Origin: Petaurus breviceps papuanus
Lineage: Eukaryota > Chordata > Mammalia > Diprotodontia > Petauridae
Assembly: GCA_028583685.1 (NCBI GenBank)
Contig: JAMXIF010000003.1
Span: forward strand, 73,291,817-73,355,816
Reading direction: 5' to 3'
DNA: 64,000 nucleotides
Position 1 is the stretch's first letter; every line of letters starts with the position of its first letter. Shown here piece after piece: positions 33,640 to 42,490 of the stretch. The notes under the pieces are model-generated. The model was given only the letters and a program-made list of their open reading frames with translations. It was not told the DNA's origin and made no database searches. Both the position numbers and the translations under genes were made by a program.

Positions 33640-33919
33640 ATATATATATATATATACTATTATTAATATTATTTTACATGTAACTGGTAAATAAAACTTA
33701 CAGGCCCTGGGGCATGGAGATCCACTGTGCCCTATTGGAAAGTCATAGGGAGTATGTGAGAAGATATGGGAGAGAGCAGATTGGAGGAGGGGATATCTAG
33801 TGGGATTGCTATTTTGGGGTGGTGGGTAGGGGAAAAAGGGGAGACAATTTGTAACTCAAAATCTTGAGGAAATGAGTGTTGTAAAGTAGAAGTTAATAAA
33901 GCATTTAATTAAAAAAAAG
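33640..33919 (+). other. HAL1 tail with second terminal region
   Basis: The usual L1/HAL1 3' end (acatgtaactggtaaataaa) finishes at about 33695, after a (TA)n run at 33636-33656. Yet about 220 more bases follow, ending gttaataaagcatttaatta and an A-run, still inside the target duplication. This is either a longer 3' UTR variant or flanking DNA carried along by read-through past the first polyadenylation signal. Confidence 0.55.
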
Positions 33920-34480
33920 AAAGAATTCACAGACTCAGACCATCTCCAACACAAGCAAAATCATTTATTTAGAATGATTCTTCTCACCAGTGGGCTAGAA
34001 ACCTTAGAGGAACCAGCAAAGAAAGACAGGTATTTTTATAGAGCAAAAATTGCAATTGCATAATAGAATATATGAATATCCATGATAAAATATATGGATA
34101 TTAAAATAGAGGAGGAGGGTTTGCTTATTTTGGCAGGGGTCCTAGCCTTGGTAGAACTGTGCATGTAGCTACTCATAATGCATACAGAAAAACCTTCTTG
34201 GGGGTATTAATATATAATAGTGATATTATAATAAGCCTCTCTATGTCATAAGTTTACCTGATGAAAGTTCTTTTCTATTACTGAACAAGTGTCCACTTAG
34301 GCTGTGACTTAGTGGTCAAATATCCTGTTCAGTATCCTATTGGTGCTGCTTTTTGTGGAACTGTCTAAAACTAAATGGATGTTGTATATAGTTGAGTTCA
34401 TGGACACAACTGCAGGTGAGGCAGTGAGGCATATGAGGAAATTGATATATTGGGTCTGGGGGCAATGGCTAGACTCCATT
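33920..34480 (-). mobile_element. LTR fossil, right piece (after HAL1)
   Basis: Shares with 17220-17530 the runs gaggaaccagcaa, tttttatagagcaaaa, actgtgcatgtag, aatgcatacagaaaaa and gatattataataagcctctc. Minus strand carries a TATA-like ataaaaatacc and an aataaatgattt signal. Broken, solitary LTR, older than the HAL1 that splits it. Confidence 0.65.
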
Positions 34481-34504
34481 AATATGAACTCCTTCATTAC
34501 TCTC

Positions 34505-34735
34505 TGGGCTCCACTCTTGATTCTTTAGACTTCTTTTTCCATTACACCATCTTCTCACCAACCTTTCCTCTATTTTTTAAATGTTTTTTTCTGTGTTTTC
34601 TTCCTTTATTAGAATATAAGCTCTTTGAGGTAAGGAATTGACTTTCTTTTTAATTTTTTCAAATTCTGAGAACTTGAAAGGTTTGGCAAGTAATAAATGC
34701 TCAATAAATATTGTTGACTTGACTTTTTCCTCTGG
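34505..34735 (+). mobile_element. L2 3' end
   Basis: ttagaatataagctctttga, gtaataaatgctcaataaat, attgttgacttgac: canonical L2 terminal sequence. Confidence 0.7.
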
Positions 34736-35019
34736 AAAAGTTTGATATTAGCAAATGAGCTTTGCAGTTTCCTGGAAATAATTCAATCCTATCCAAGTGT
34801 GGGCTAAAGTTATATTTAATTACATTTTAATAAATGGAAAGTAAGGGTCAAAAATAAAGTTGAAATAAGTAAAAATGTAGAGATGAAGATACAGAAAATT
34901 TATTAACTGATATTTACATAATTTCTCAAACTAAATTAGCATACTTCTTTTCAAGGTAGAAGAAAAACACCCACATGACTACTTACCATTCCAATTCAGT
35001 CCCCTCTCTTCTTGTTTAG
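34736..35019. other. Unassigned DNA
   Basis: AT-rich, nothing recognised. Confidence 0.3.
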
Positions 35020-35099
35020 AATGATCCAGAAGCTTACTACTCAGCTTCCTGCTACATCAGCTCCAAACCATCATCCATACAGTTTCCACACTGATATTT
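35020..35099 (+). mobile_element. L2 LINE, left piece
   Basis: catccatacagtttccacac corresponds to the L2 coding stretch before tgaccatgtcactcc. It continues at 36811 after the L1-derived insertion; the joined context is ordinary L2. Confidence 0.55.
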
Positions 35100-35486
35100 A
35101 TTTATTTTTTGTTTAGTATTTTGCTTTTCCCCAATTTCATGAAAAACAACTTTTAACAGTATTTAAAACTTTGAGTTCTATATTCTCTCCATTCCTCCTT
35201 CCCCACTCCCCTCATTGAGAAGGCAATCAATTCAATATAGGTTATACATGTGTAGTCATGCAAAATGTATTTCCATATAATCATGTTGTGAAAGAAAACA
35301 TAGACAAAAAAAGTCAAGAAAAATAAAGAAAAACCCCCAGTATGTTTCAATTTGTATTCAGATATCATCAGTTCTTTCTTTGGGTATGCATAATATATAT
35401 ATTTTTTTATCAAAAGCCCTTCATAGTTGTTTTGGATCATTGTATTTCTGAGAATAGCTAATTCATTCACAGGTGATATATATATA

Positions 35487-35638
35487 TATATTTGCTTTCT
35501 GGAGGGCAATTGGGGTTAAGTGACTTGCCTGAGGTCACACAGTAAATTTTTTGTGTTAAGTGTCTGAGGTCGGATTTGAACTCAGGTCCTCCTGAGTCCA
35601 GAGCTGATGCTCTATTCACTGTGCCACCTAGCTGCCCC
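35487..35638 (-). mobile_element. WSINE1-type SINE in the L1 derivative
   Basis: gctttctggagggcaattgg, ttaagtgacttgcctgaggt, head ending tgccacctagctgcccc. Target duplication attca(c/t)ag(g/c)tgat on the two sides. A (TA)n run precedes it at 35475-35487. Confidence 0.9.
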
Positions 35639-36308
35639 TATTCATAGCTGATCTTACAATATTGCTGTTACTTTGTACACAGTATATGTCACTTTGCATA
35701 AGCTTCTGTAAGTCTTTCTAGGCTTTTCTGACAGCACCCTACTCATAATTTCTTATAGCACAGTAATATTTCATCACAATTACATGGCACAATTTATTCA
35801 GTCATTTCCCAATTGATGGGCATCCCCTTGATTTCCAATTCTTTGCCATCAGAAAAGAGGCGCTATAAGTATTTTTGTACACATAGGTCTTTTTCCTTTT
35901 TTTAATCCTGTTGGGATACAGACCTAGTAGTGGTATTGCTAGGTCAAAGGATATGCATGATTTTAACAGCCCTTTGACCATAGTTCCAAATTGCTCTACA
36001 GAATGGCTGAATCAGTTCACAACTCTACCAACTGTGCATTAGTATCTCATTTTTCCCACATTCCCTCCAATATTTGTCATTTTCCTTTTCTATCATATTG
36101 GCCAATGTAATAGGTATGAGGTAGAATTGTTTCAATTTGAATTTCTTCAATCAATAGTGAGTTAGAGCATTTTATCATATGGCTATAGATAGTTTTGAGT
36201 ATTTCATCTGAAAACTGTTCATATCTTTTTATCATTTATCAATTGCAGAATGACTCATTTTTTATAAATTTGACTCAGTTCTCTATATGTTTAAGAAATG
36301 AGGCCTTT

Positions 36309-36476
36309 TGGGGCGGCTAGGTGGCACAGTGAATAGAGCACTGGCCTTGGAGTCAGGAGGACCTGAGTTCAAATTTGGCCTCAGACATTTAACACATAAA
36401 CTAGCTGTGTGACCTTGGGTAAGTCATTTAACCCCAATTGCGCTCCAAAAAGCAAAAAAAAAAAAAAAGAGAGAGA
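36309..36476 (+). mobile_element. Young WSINE1-type SINE
   Basis: Full length: tggggcggctaggtggcaca head, gcctcagacatttaacacat, gtgtgaccttgggtaagtca, accccaattgcgctccaaaa, A-run. Perfect 16 bp target duplication aagaaatgaggccttt at 36293-36308 and 36477-36492. Confidence 0.95.
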
Positions 36477-36810
36477 AAGAAATGAGGCCTTTATCAGAGA
36501 AACTTGCTTGAAAAATTTTTTTCACAGTTACTATTACTTTTTTTCCCTCTATCCTATTTCCCCCATTATTTATTCTATTCTCTCTTTCACACTGTCACTC
36601 CTTAGAAGTGTTTTGCTATTGACTACCAGACTAGAAAATTATTTTACCCTGTCATTTTGTGTATTCTGCTGCTCCAGAAATATTGGTTTTTGGCATTATT
36701 TAAAGGTATGCATAAGGGTTTTGGGGAGAACTCAGGCAAGTGACTGCCTTTTCTCCACCCTCTTGGCTATGCCTTCCAAATTGATATATATTTTTTTCAA
36801 ACTGATATTT

Positions 36811-36952
36811 CTAAAGAATATTTCTGAATATGTGTCACTCCTTCTTAAACTCCAGTGACCCCCTATTTCCTTGTGGATCAAACATAAACTCCTCTGTTTA
36901 GCATTAAAAGCCTTTTGTAACCTCATTCCAACTCATCTTTTCCAAGTAAATG
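36811..36952 (+). mobile_element. L2 LINE, right piece
   Basis: atgtgtcactccttcttaaa, ctccagtgaccccctatttc, ttgtggatcaaacataaact and aaaagccttttgtaacctca are consecutive L2 landmarks. Confidence 0.75.
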
Positions 36953-36954
36953 CT

Positions 36955-37130
36955 AAAAAGGAACCCAGAGCATGTGGGTTCAAATCCTGGCTCTGCTATT
37001 TAACCTGTATGGTGACTTTGGGTGAGTCATTTATTTTCTCTGATTCAGTTTCCTTAACTATAAAATGAAAGGATTATATTAGACAACTTAGAAACTTTAT
37101 TTTTTTTTAATCTATGATCTTATTAGATTG
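36955..37130 (+). mobile_element. MIR-type SINE
   Basis: atgtgggttcaaatcctggc, gtgactttgggtgagtcatt, cagtttccttaactataaaa, then a T-run and aatctatgatc. Confidence 0.7.
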
Positions 37131-37269
37131 GAACCTAAGACTGATCAATTGAAAAAGTAGAATTTGGGTCCCTAAAATAAACAGGTCGAGAAATTCAGCT
37201 GGCTGAATATAAAAACAAAAAAACAAACTAATTGTTAAAAAAATCAAGAAAGTTGATTTTCTTTTTTTT

Positions 37270-37449
37270 CTAACCAATCAATCAAAAATATTTCTTATAC
37301 ATAAAATATGTGCTAGGTCCTGGGGATACAAGTATAAGGAATGAAATGATTACTACTCAGAAAGAGCTTATATCCTAATGGGGGAGAGAATAAAGACATA
37401 TAGAGGATAAATATAAAGTTAATAAATATAGATATATGTGCATATGTAC

Positions 37450-37498
<49 letters not shown>

Positions 37499-37832
37499 GG
37501 CAGCAAAATTTAAATGGAAAGGAAGAAACTACCAACTGGGGGGATCAGGATGGTTTTTATGCAAATGATGGTGCTTGAACTGCATCTTAAGGGAAGAGAG
37601 GGGTTCTGTGCAGCAGAGGTAAGAAGGAGTATATTCTAGGGATACAGGTTGGACAAAGACAGGTAATGGAATATCCTGTATGAGGAACCAACAGGTCAGT
37701 TTGGCTGAATTGCCAATTACGGCAGGGGGAATAATGTCCAGTTATGCTGGAAAGATGGGTTGGGGGCAGATTGTAAAGGACTATTTAACTTAAAGACAAT
37801 AGGGAACCTCCGTTGTTGATTGAATAGGGCAG
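37270..37832 (-). mobile_element. L2 LINE, left piece
   Basis: Reversed L2 from its 3' end (caatcaatcaaaaatatttc, tgtgctaggtcctggggata) through ggtcagtttggctgaattgc to attgaatagggcag. A (ATCT)n tract sits at 37452-37498. It is split by the ERV-like element and resumes at 39339. Confidence 0.8.
37452..37498. repeat. (ATCT)n microsatellite
   Basis: About eleven uninterrupted tetranucleotide units. Confidence 0.95.
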
Positions 37833-38351
37833 TGTAATGTAATGCCAAGGAAAGGCAACTTCCCAGGTTCAAAATACCAGCATAGGTGCTCTCTATTTTA
37901 TTCAGTAACAAACCAAGAACAGAGAAGATCGAAACATGACATCATTCAAAATACAGCATTTACTAAGTGTGATTAAATAATCTCCAAGTACTACCCCACC
38001 CCAGGATCTTCCAATCATTCAATCAATTACAAAGTCTCTGTTCCAAATACTTCTCCACCCCTAGGCTATACTTTAATTAAGTCCACCACATAATGTAATA
38101 TAATATCAAGCAAAGGCAACTTCCCAGGTTCAAAATACCAGCATAGGTGCTCTCTATTTTATTCAGTAACAAACCCAGAACAGAGAAGATCAAAACATGA
38201 CATCATTCAAAATACAGCATTTACTAAGTGTGATTAAATAATCTCCAAGGCCTACCCCACCCCAGGACTTTCCAATCATTCAATCAATTACAAAGTCTCT
38301 GTTCCAAATACTTCTCCACCCCTAGGCTATACCTTAATTAAGTCCACCACA
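37833..38351 (-). repeat. Tandem pair of 258-261 bp LTR-like units
   Basis: Both units carry ggcaacttcccaggttcaaa, atgacatcattcaaaataca and end gtccaccaca. They differ at only a few percent of sites, so the duplication is fairly recent relative to the L2 around it. Confidence 0.9.
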
Positions 38352-38774
38352 AAGCCCCTCTTCTCAAATGGAGATTAGTTTCCAAACATAAGTAAAATAC
38401 ATTCATTTGCTCAACCATAGAACACAAAAAGGTCAAAAGTTCCCCACCCCTGGATCACAATTGAATCTACCCCAGAGTTACATCAAGTTTAAACACAGCA
38501 CTTAATACCCAAATGGAGGTCTTTTCTTCATCTTGACACGAGGCAAGTTCTCAGCAATCTTAGTTCCTGGGGAGACAAGGCTTAGCAAGGCCATAAGATA
38601 CATTGCCAGTCCCTTCATGAATTTATCCTCTGTCTGTAGAACAGTCCTAGAACCCCTGAACACATTAGCAAAGCCCTCTCCCAGGATTTCTGTAAACATA
38701 CAACAAGAAAATCCTTCTTCAGGGCTTCTGAACCAACAGAAAGGCTCCCAGACCCCTGCAACAACAGCACTGTC

Positions 38775-38935
38775 CTTCACCAGTGGACAGTATTCATTCT
38801 GTCTGCCGGACAGTCTCCAGACCCCTGCAACAACAGTACTGTCCCTCACCAGTGGACAGTATTCACTCTCAGTACTGTCCCTCACCAGTGGACAGTATTC
38901 ACTCTCTGTCTGCAGGACAGTCTCAGGCCTTCTTA
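38775..38935. repeat. Short minisatellite inside the ERV-like element
   Basis: The block actgtcc(t/c)tcaccagtgg + acagtattca occurs three times, with flanking cccctgcaacaacag twice. A related accagtggac piece recurs at 38978. It creates long open frames on both strands. Confidence 0.85.
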
Positions 38936-39338
38936 ACCAAATGCCAGGTTCCAGGACTTCTTCAACAGGACAGTCTTTCACCAGTGGACAAATCTGGCAA
39001 AATAACATCAAAACAGACAGACAAAGTACCAGCAAAACAGCCATGTCTCCTCAGTCCTTGGCAGCTCAGGGGGCAGGTCTCAAAAGTCCAGGGCAATTCA
39101 AAGCGGCCACCAGCAATCTCTTAGTCTCTCCCTCTCCACGAGGTGCTGCTTCCAAAAAGAACTTCCGCCTCTCACTTGTCTCTCCAAATCTACATCATCA
39201 GCTCCTCCCACTTCAGGACTTTCTTTTCACATCAACAAGCCCATCCCACAGGTGGGATTAACAAACTCTGGGTTTTAATACAATCAATTTGAAAACCAAG
39301 CCAATACAGGGGAATCTTTAATTGCCATTACTATCACA

Positions 39339-40035
39339 GGCAGTCATATGAACTTATACATGCTTAAGGAAAATTTCTTCTGCATCAAAGAATAGGGTGG
39401 ATGGTAATTTTAAGAGACTCGAGGCAGGGAGACCAATTAAGAAGTTGTAATAATCTGGGCAAAAAGTGATGAGGGCTTGAACTAAGCTGTAGTAGTGTGA
39501 CCAGAGAGAAGAGGTTGGAGATGAGGTATGTTGCTGAGGTAGAAATGGCAACATTTGATGACTGACTGGATATGGGGGATAAGGGCAGGGTTCTACTGGA
39601 GCCACCTCCTCCTGGCCCCCTAGATGATAGTTAAAATTTTCAGTGTGAGAATTTAAACCTCATAGAAAGGAAAACATTACAAATCAGGGATTGTTTTATT
39701 GTTTGTTGATTGCCTAGACTTAAGAAAGTGCTGGAGGAAATGTTAAGAACTCAGATTAAACTCAAAAGTGTCTTGTGCATATTTTTTTTTCCCCTGTAGA
39801 ATTAGTTGTTAAACATTTATTTACCAGCATGTCACTGGGTAGGGGAAAGTGGAGAATCCAGGATGGTGCAGAAATCATGAATCTGAGAAACTGGAAAGAT
39901 GCTGGTGCCTTCAACAGATATAATGTAGTTTGGAAGAAGCGGGGTTTGGAAGCTCCAAGGTTGTGGAGAATGGAACTAATACTGGGGAAAGGAGTAATAT
40001 ATAGTACCTTGTTCTCTAGGACACTTGAGCTCTGG
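39339..40035 (-). mobile_element. L2 LINE, right piece
   Basis: gaggcagggagaccaattaa, aagttgtaataatctgggca, tagaaatggcaacatttgat, then after an unassigned 200 bp insert (about 39610-39850) gctggtgccttcaacagata. This is L2 in continuing order from 37832. Confidence 0.7.
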
Positions 40036-40285
40036 GGAGGATGATGAAGCAGCCATGTTGGGACTTCATTTCATTATACTCACAGGTCATTTACAAAACA
40101 CAAGAGGTTTTAGATTCCTAAGTATCTGCTCTCTGTTGCTGCCAGCATGACTCAAAGATCTTTACTGTTGTCAATGGGAATTTCAAACATCTTCATATCT
40201 CAAACTTGTTTTTAAATCTCTTGTCTCTGTGCAATGAATGCTACCAACCAGGAGTATGCTAGAGCTTATTCCCAACAACTCAGAG
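40036..40285. other. Unassigned DNA
   Basis: Nothing recognised. Confidence 0.3.
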
Positions 40286-40289
40286 AAAT

Positions 40290-40512
40290 TATACATACAT
40301 ATATAAGATATGTATGCATGTATATATGTATTTGTGTGCATGTATATACACACGCACACTGTATATGTATGTGTATACACATATATACAATGCATATGTG
40401 TACACATATGAATGTATATATACACATATATTTCTCTCTCTCTCTCTCTCTTCTCTTTCTCTCTCTCTCTCTCTCTCCCTCTCTCCCTTTCCCTCTCCCT
40501 CTCTCTCTTCAA
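40290..40512. repeat. Long compound microsatellite
   Basis: About 140 bases of TATG/TACA/CACA-type alternating sequence followed by about 75 bases of (CT)n with few interruptions. Apparent open frames of IYVCMY- and SLSL-type on either strand come from this. Confidence 0.95.
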
Positions 40513-40690
40513 CAGAGAAACAGTCATTGATGTTGGCCCAGGTAGGATCTGAAAGTGTCAGGAGTGAATAGGGAGTATTCCAACTATAGTTCTTGGCCTT
40601 CTGTGATTGGAGGGTTGGTTAGTTTTGGAGAAGGAGCCAAGAGATGCCATGTAAACAAGAGAAAACTACATTTTACTAAGCACTAGAAAA
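40513..40690. other. Unassigned DNA
   Basis: Nothing recognised. Confidence 0.3.
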
Positions 40691-40727
40691 TGGAAAGGAA
40701 TCTTAGAGGAAGAGATTTATACCTGTA

Positions 40728-40897
40728 AAGGATCTTGGAGGTCATCTAGCCCAATCCTCTCATTTTATAGTTGAAATACAAGTACTTTTCAGGGAAAAGT
40801 GATTTGCTGAAGATCACAGAGGTCATAAGCCTATGTGATTTGGCAAAGCCACAATTTAACCTGGGTCCTCTGATTCTAAATCTGGACATTCTTCCAC
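40728..40897 (-). mobile_element. MIR-like SINE fragment
   Basis: ggaggtcatctagcccaatc, gatttgctgaagatcacaga, aacctgggtcctctgattct: reversed MIR-type body and head. Confidence 0.55.
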
Positions 40898-41640
40898 CAC
40901 AACACAATAGGGAGAGATTCTCAGTGAAATGGGATGGATGCAGTGATGTGCTGGTAAATATTGAACAATTGGCTCTTCAAAAAGCATGCTACACTTTTAA
41001 TTTTAATCTTCATTACTGACATTTTCTTCATCACTTTCATAAATTTAGAGAATCAACAAAATGATAATTCAGGACCTAATTTGTTCTGTTTTCTGATTTC
41101 CAAGTTGTAAATGCTTACACTGAATATTTAATAATTTTCTTTGAGGAGTGTTTGGAGCTAGATTCAGCACAACCCTGGATGCTTGGCAGAAGAAGACAAT
41201 GACTGTGTTAGGGCTAAGACTGAGTTTACAATGGAGGAGGGAAGGGGGGGGCAGTAACATGGTGTATTGCCAAACTCCCCTCACTGCTCTATTGCTCACT
41301 CAATCCAACACTGAACCTGGGTGTCCTGATGTGATGGGTCCCTAGGCCAGGCAGTTTGTCTTGTGATGGTGGCCTGTGATCCTATGAGTGGTGGTGGTAG
41401 TAGGGCAGGGTAGAGAGTGGGTATATTGGGTGACTGCGATGTTGAGGGGTGGTCAGGGATAGGCAGGAAGTTGGCTACTGGAGGGAAGAATTATGATCTT
41501 GTAATATCAGTACCAGGGGCATAGCACTGCTTGCCCATTACTGGTTCCAGCTCTGAGTTCTGTCTTCTAAGGCCAAATAGAACCCATCTTATCCTTTCCC
41601 CACAACACCATCTTTCAAATGCAGCCTTCCAGATACCTAA
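40898..41640. other. Unassigned DNA
   Basis: G-rich stretch at 41225-41260 and 41380-41460. No repeat or gene recognised; small open frames have no motif. Confidence 0.35.
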
Positions 41641-41644
41641 ACTT

Positions 41645-41830
41645 CAGCCAAATTTCAATGTTCAAGTTCTCCAAATGTGCATTTGTCTGCCTGTGCATTT
41701 CTGCTCATTCCTGGAAAGCCTCTTGGTTCCACTCCATCTTCAGCCATTAAAATCCTATCCCTTCTTCAAGGCCCAGTTCAGAAGCCTATCCTTCAAGAAA
41801 CCTTAACTTCAGAGAGATCTGATGTCTTTC
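41645..41830 (+). mobile_element. L2 fragment
   Basis: cattcctggaaagcctcttg and cttcttcaaggcccagttca match the L2 region just before its 3' UTR. Confidence 0.6.
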
Positions 41831-41864
41831 TAAGGCATATATCCAGGACATTGCAGAAATCTGC

Positions 41865-42267
41865 CTGAGACTTGTCAAACCTGACAACTACTACCCACTC
41901 CTGTCCCATATGGGGACAAATGATACTGCCAGAAGGAACCTGGAAAGCATAATTCAGGATTATGAAGTACTGGGCAAGAAACTGAAGCCCTTAGGGAAAC
42001 AGGTGGCATTTTCATCACTGCTGTGGATAGGAGGTCTGGGATTCAGCAAAGACAGGCAGTTTTGGAAAGTAAATAGCTAGTTAGGAAGATAATATCTGAA
42101 AAAGAGATTTGAATTTCTGGACCATGATTTAAAATACAGGGTGTTCCAAAAGTCTTGGTGCAGCTTTAAGCTTTAGTAGCTCAAAGGCACACTAAGACTT
42201 TTGGGACCCCCTTTACAATTGTGGAAGCCTCTTTTCCAGGAATGCAGTACATCTACAAGGCCTGATT
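41865..42267 (+). mobile_element. L3/CR1 ORF1 fragment (esterase-like domain)
   Basis: Codons from about 41880 read DNYYPLLSHMGTNDTARRNL and on through YEVLGKKLKPLGKQVAFSSL, then RDLNFWTMI in place of the usual EGFxFLDHDL, and after the MITE GSLFSRNAVHLQGL. This is the GTND...GLFSRDGxHL pattern of the SGNH/esterase-like ORF1 of CR1-group LINEs. Broken by a MITE and by frame changes. Confidence 0.7.
42137..42213. mobile_element. Mariner-type MITE, 77 bp
   Basis: Near-palindromic: left cagggtgttccaaaagtctt and right aagacttttgggaccccctt are inverted repeats of about 30 bases. Flanked by TA on both sides (42135-42136 and 42214-42215), the Tc1/mariner target. No transposase. It sits inside an L3/CR1 ORF1 whose sequence resumes beyond it. 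Confidence 0.9.
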
Positions 42268-42449
42268 AAAATATATTTTAGTCAATAAGAATTTATTAAA
42301 AACTTACTGTATACCAGGCACTTTGCCTTTAAGTGCAGGGTACACAAAGAAAGGCTAAAACATGGTTCCTGCTCTCAAGGAGCTCACATGCTAATGAGGG
42401 AAACATTATGCAAATATGTCAATATAATTTTCTCTCTCTTCCCCATTAG

Positions 42450-42490
<41 letters not shown>

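Larger units (their letters stand above)
29385..33919 (+). mobile_element. Complete HAL1 (half-L1) retrotransposon, split by an ERV
   Basis: Starts aggggcagagtcaagatgga, the marsupial L1-type 5' end, and finishes in an A-rich tail. Ten-base target duplication aaagaattca at 29375-29384 and 33920-33929. It has a 5' UTR (to 30036), an L1-type ORF1 (30037-31077) and a 3' UTR, but only about 0.9 kb separates ORF1 from the recognisable L1 3' end (33480-33690) once the ERV insertion is set aside. There is therefore no room for ORF2. That is the definition of HAL1, which is thought to rely on L1 ORF2p. Length without the ERV is about 2.8 kb. Confidence 0.85.
35100..36800 (-). mobile_element. Internally deleted L1-derived element
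   Basis: Target duplication actgatattt at 35090-35099 and 36801-36810 within an L2. Minus-strand order: a 5' UTR piece (36665-36775, agaaaaggcagtcacttgcc), an inter-ORF piece (36520-36655, with aatagtaactgtgaaaaaaa), the end of ORF2 (about 36500-35640), then the 3' UTR (35500-35150) and A-rich tail. ORF1 and most of ORF2 are absent. About 1.4 kb without its two SINEs. 3' UTR matches that of the HAL1 at 33480. Confidence 0.75.
37833..39338 (-). mobile_element. ERV-like element with tandem LTR-like unit
   Basis: A tg...ca insertion of 1506 bp with a 5 bp target duplication, ggcag, at 37828-37832 and 39339-39343; L2 text reads cleanly across it. The left part is a 258-261 bp unit twice in tandem (37833-38090, 38091-38351). 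On the minus strand the unit holds an aataaa signal (ctgaataaaatagag), and a purine run gagaaggggctt-like (38352-38366) lies next to it. The right end starts tgtgatagtaatgg and does not match the unit. The interior has no recognisable gag, pol or env. It is either a long solitary LTR with an internal duplication or a broken non-autonomous element. Confidence 0.7.

Noticed and set aside
36309-36476. A/B-box-like heads of WSINE and Mar1 copies as tRNA genes
   Set aside because: They are SINE heads with A-tails and target duplications and cannot fold as complete tRNAs.
37452-37498. Regular (ATCT)n and similar tracts as CRISPR-like arrays
   Set aside because: Units are 4 bases without spacers; simple microsatellites in a vertebrate genome.
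38533-39261. A 242-codon plus-strand open frame and a 180-codon frame opposite it
   Set aside because: Both lie inside the ERV-like fossil and owe their length to an in-frame minisatellite. No recognisable domain, and two opposite long frames argue for composition.
40183-40571. Open frames of about 100 codons on both strands
   Set aside because: Translated compound microsatellite (TATG, CT runs).
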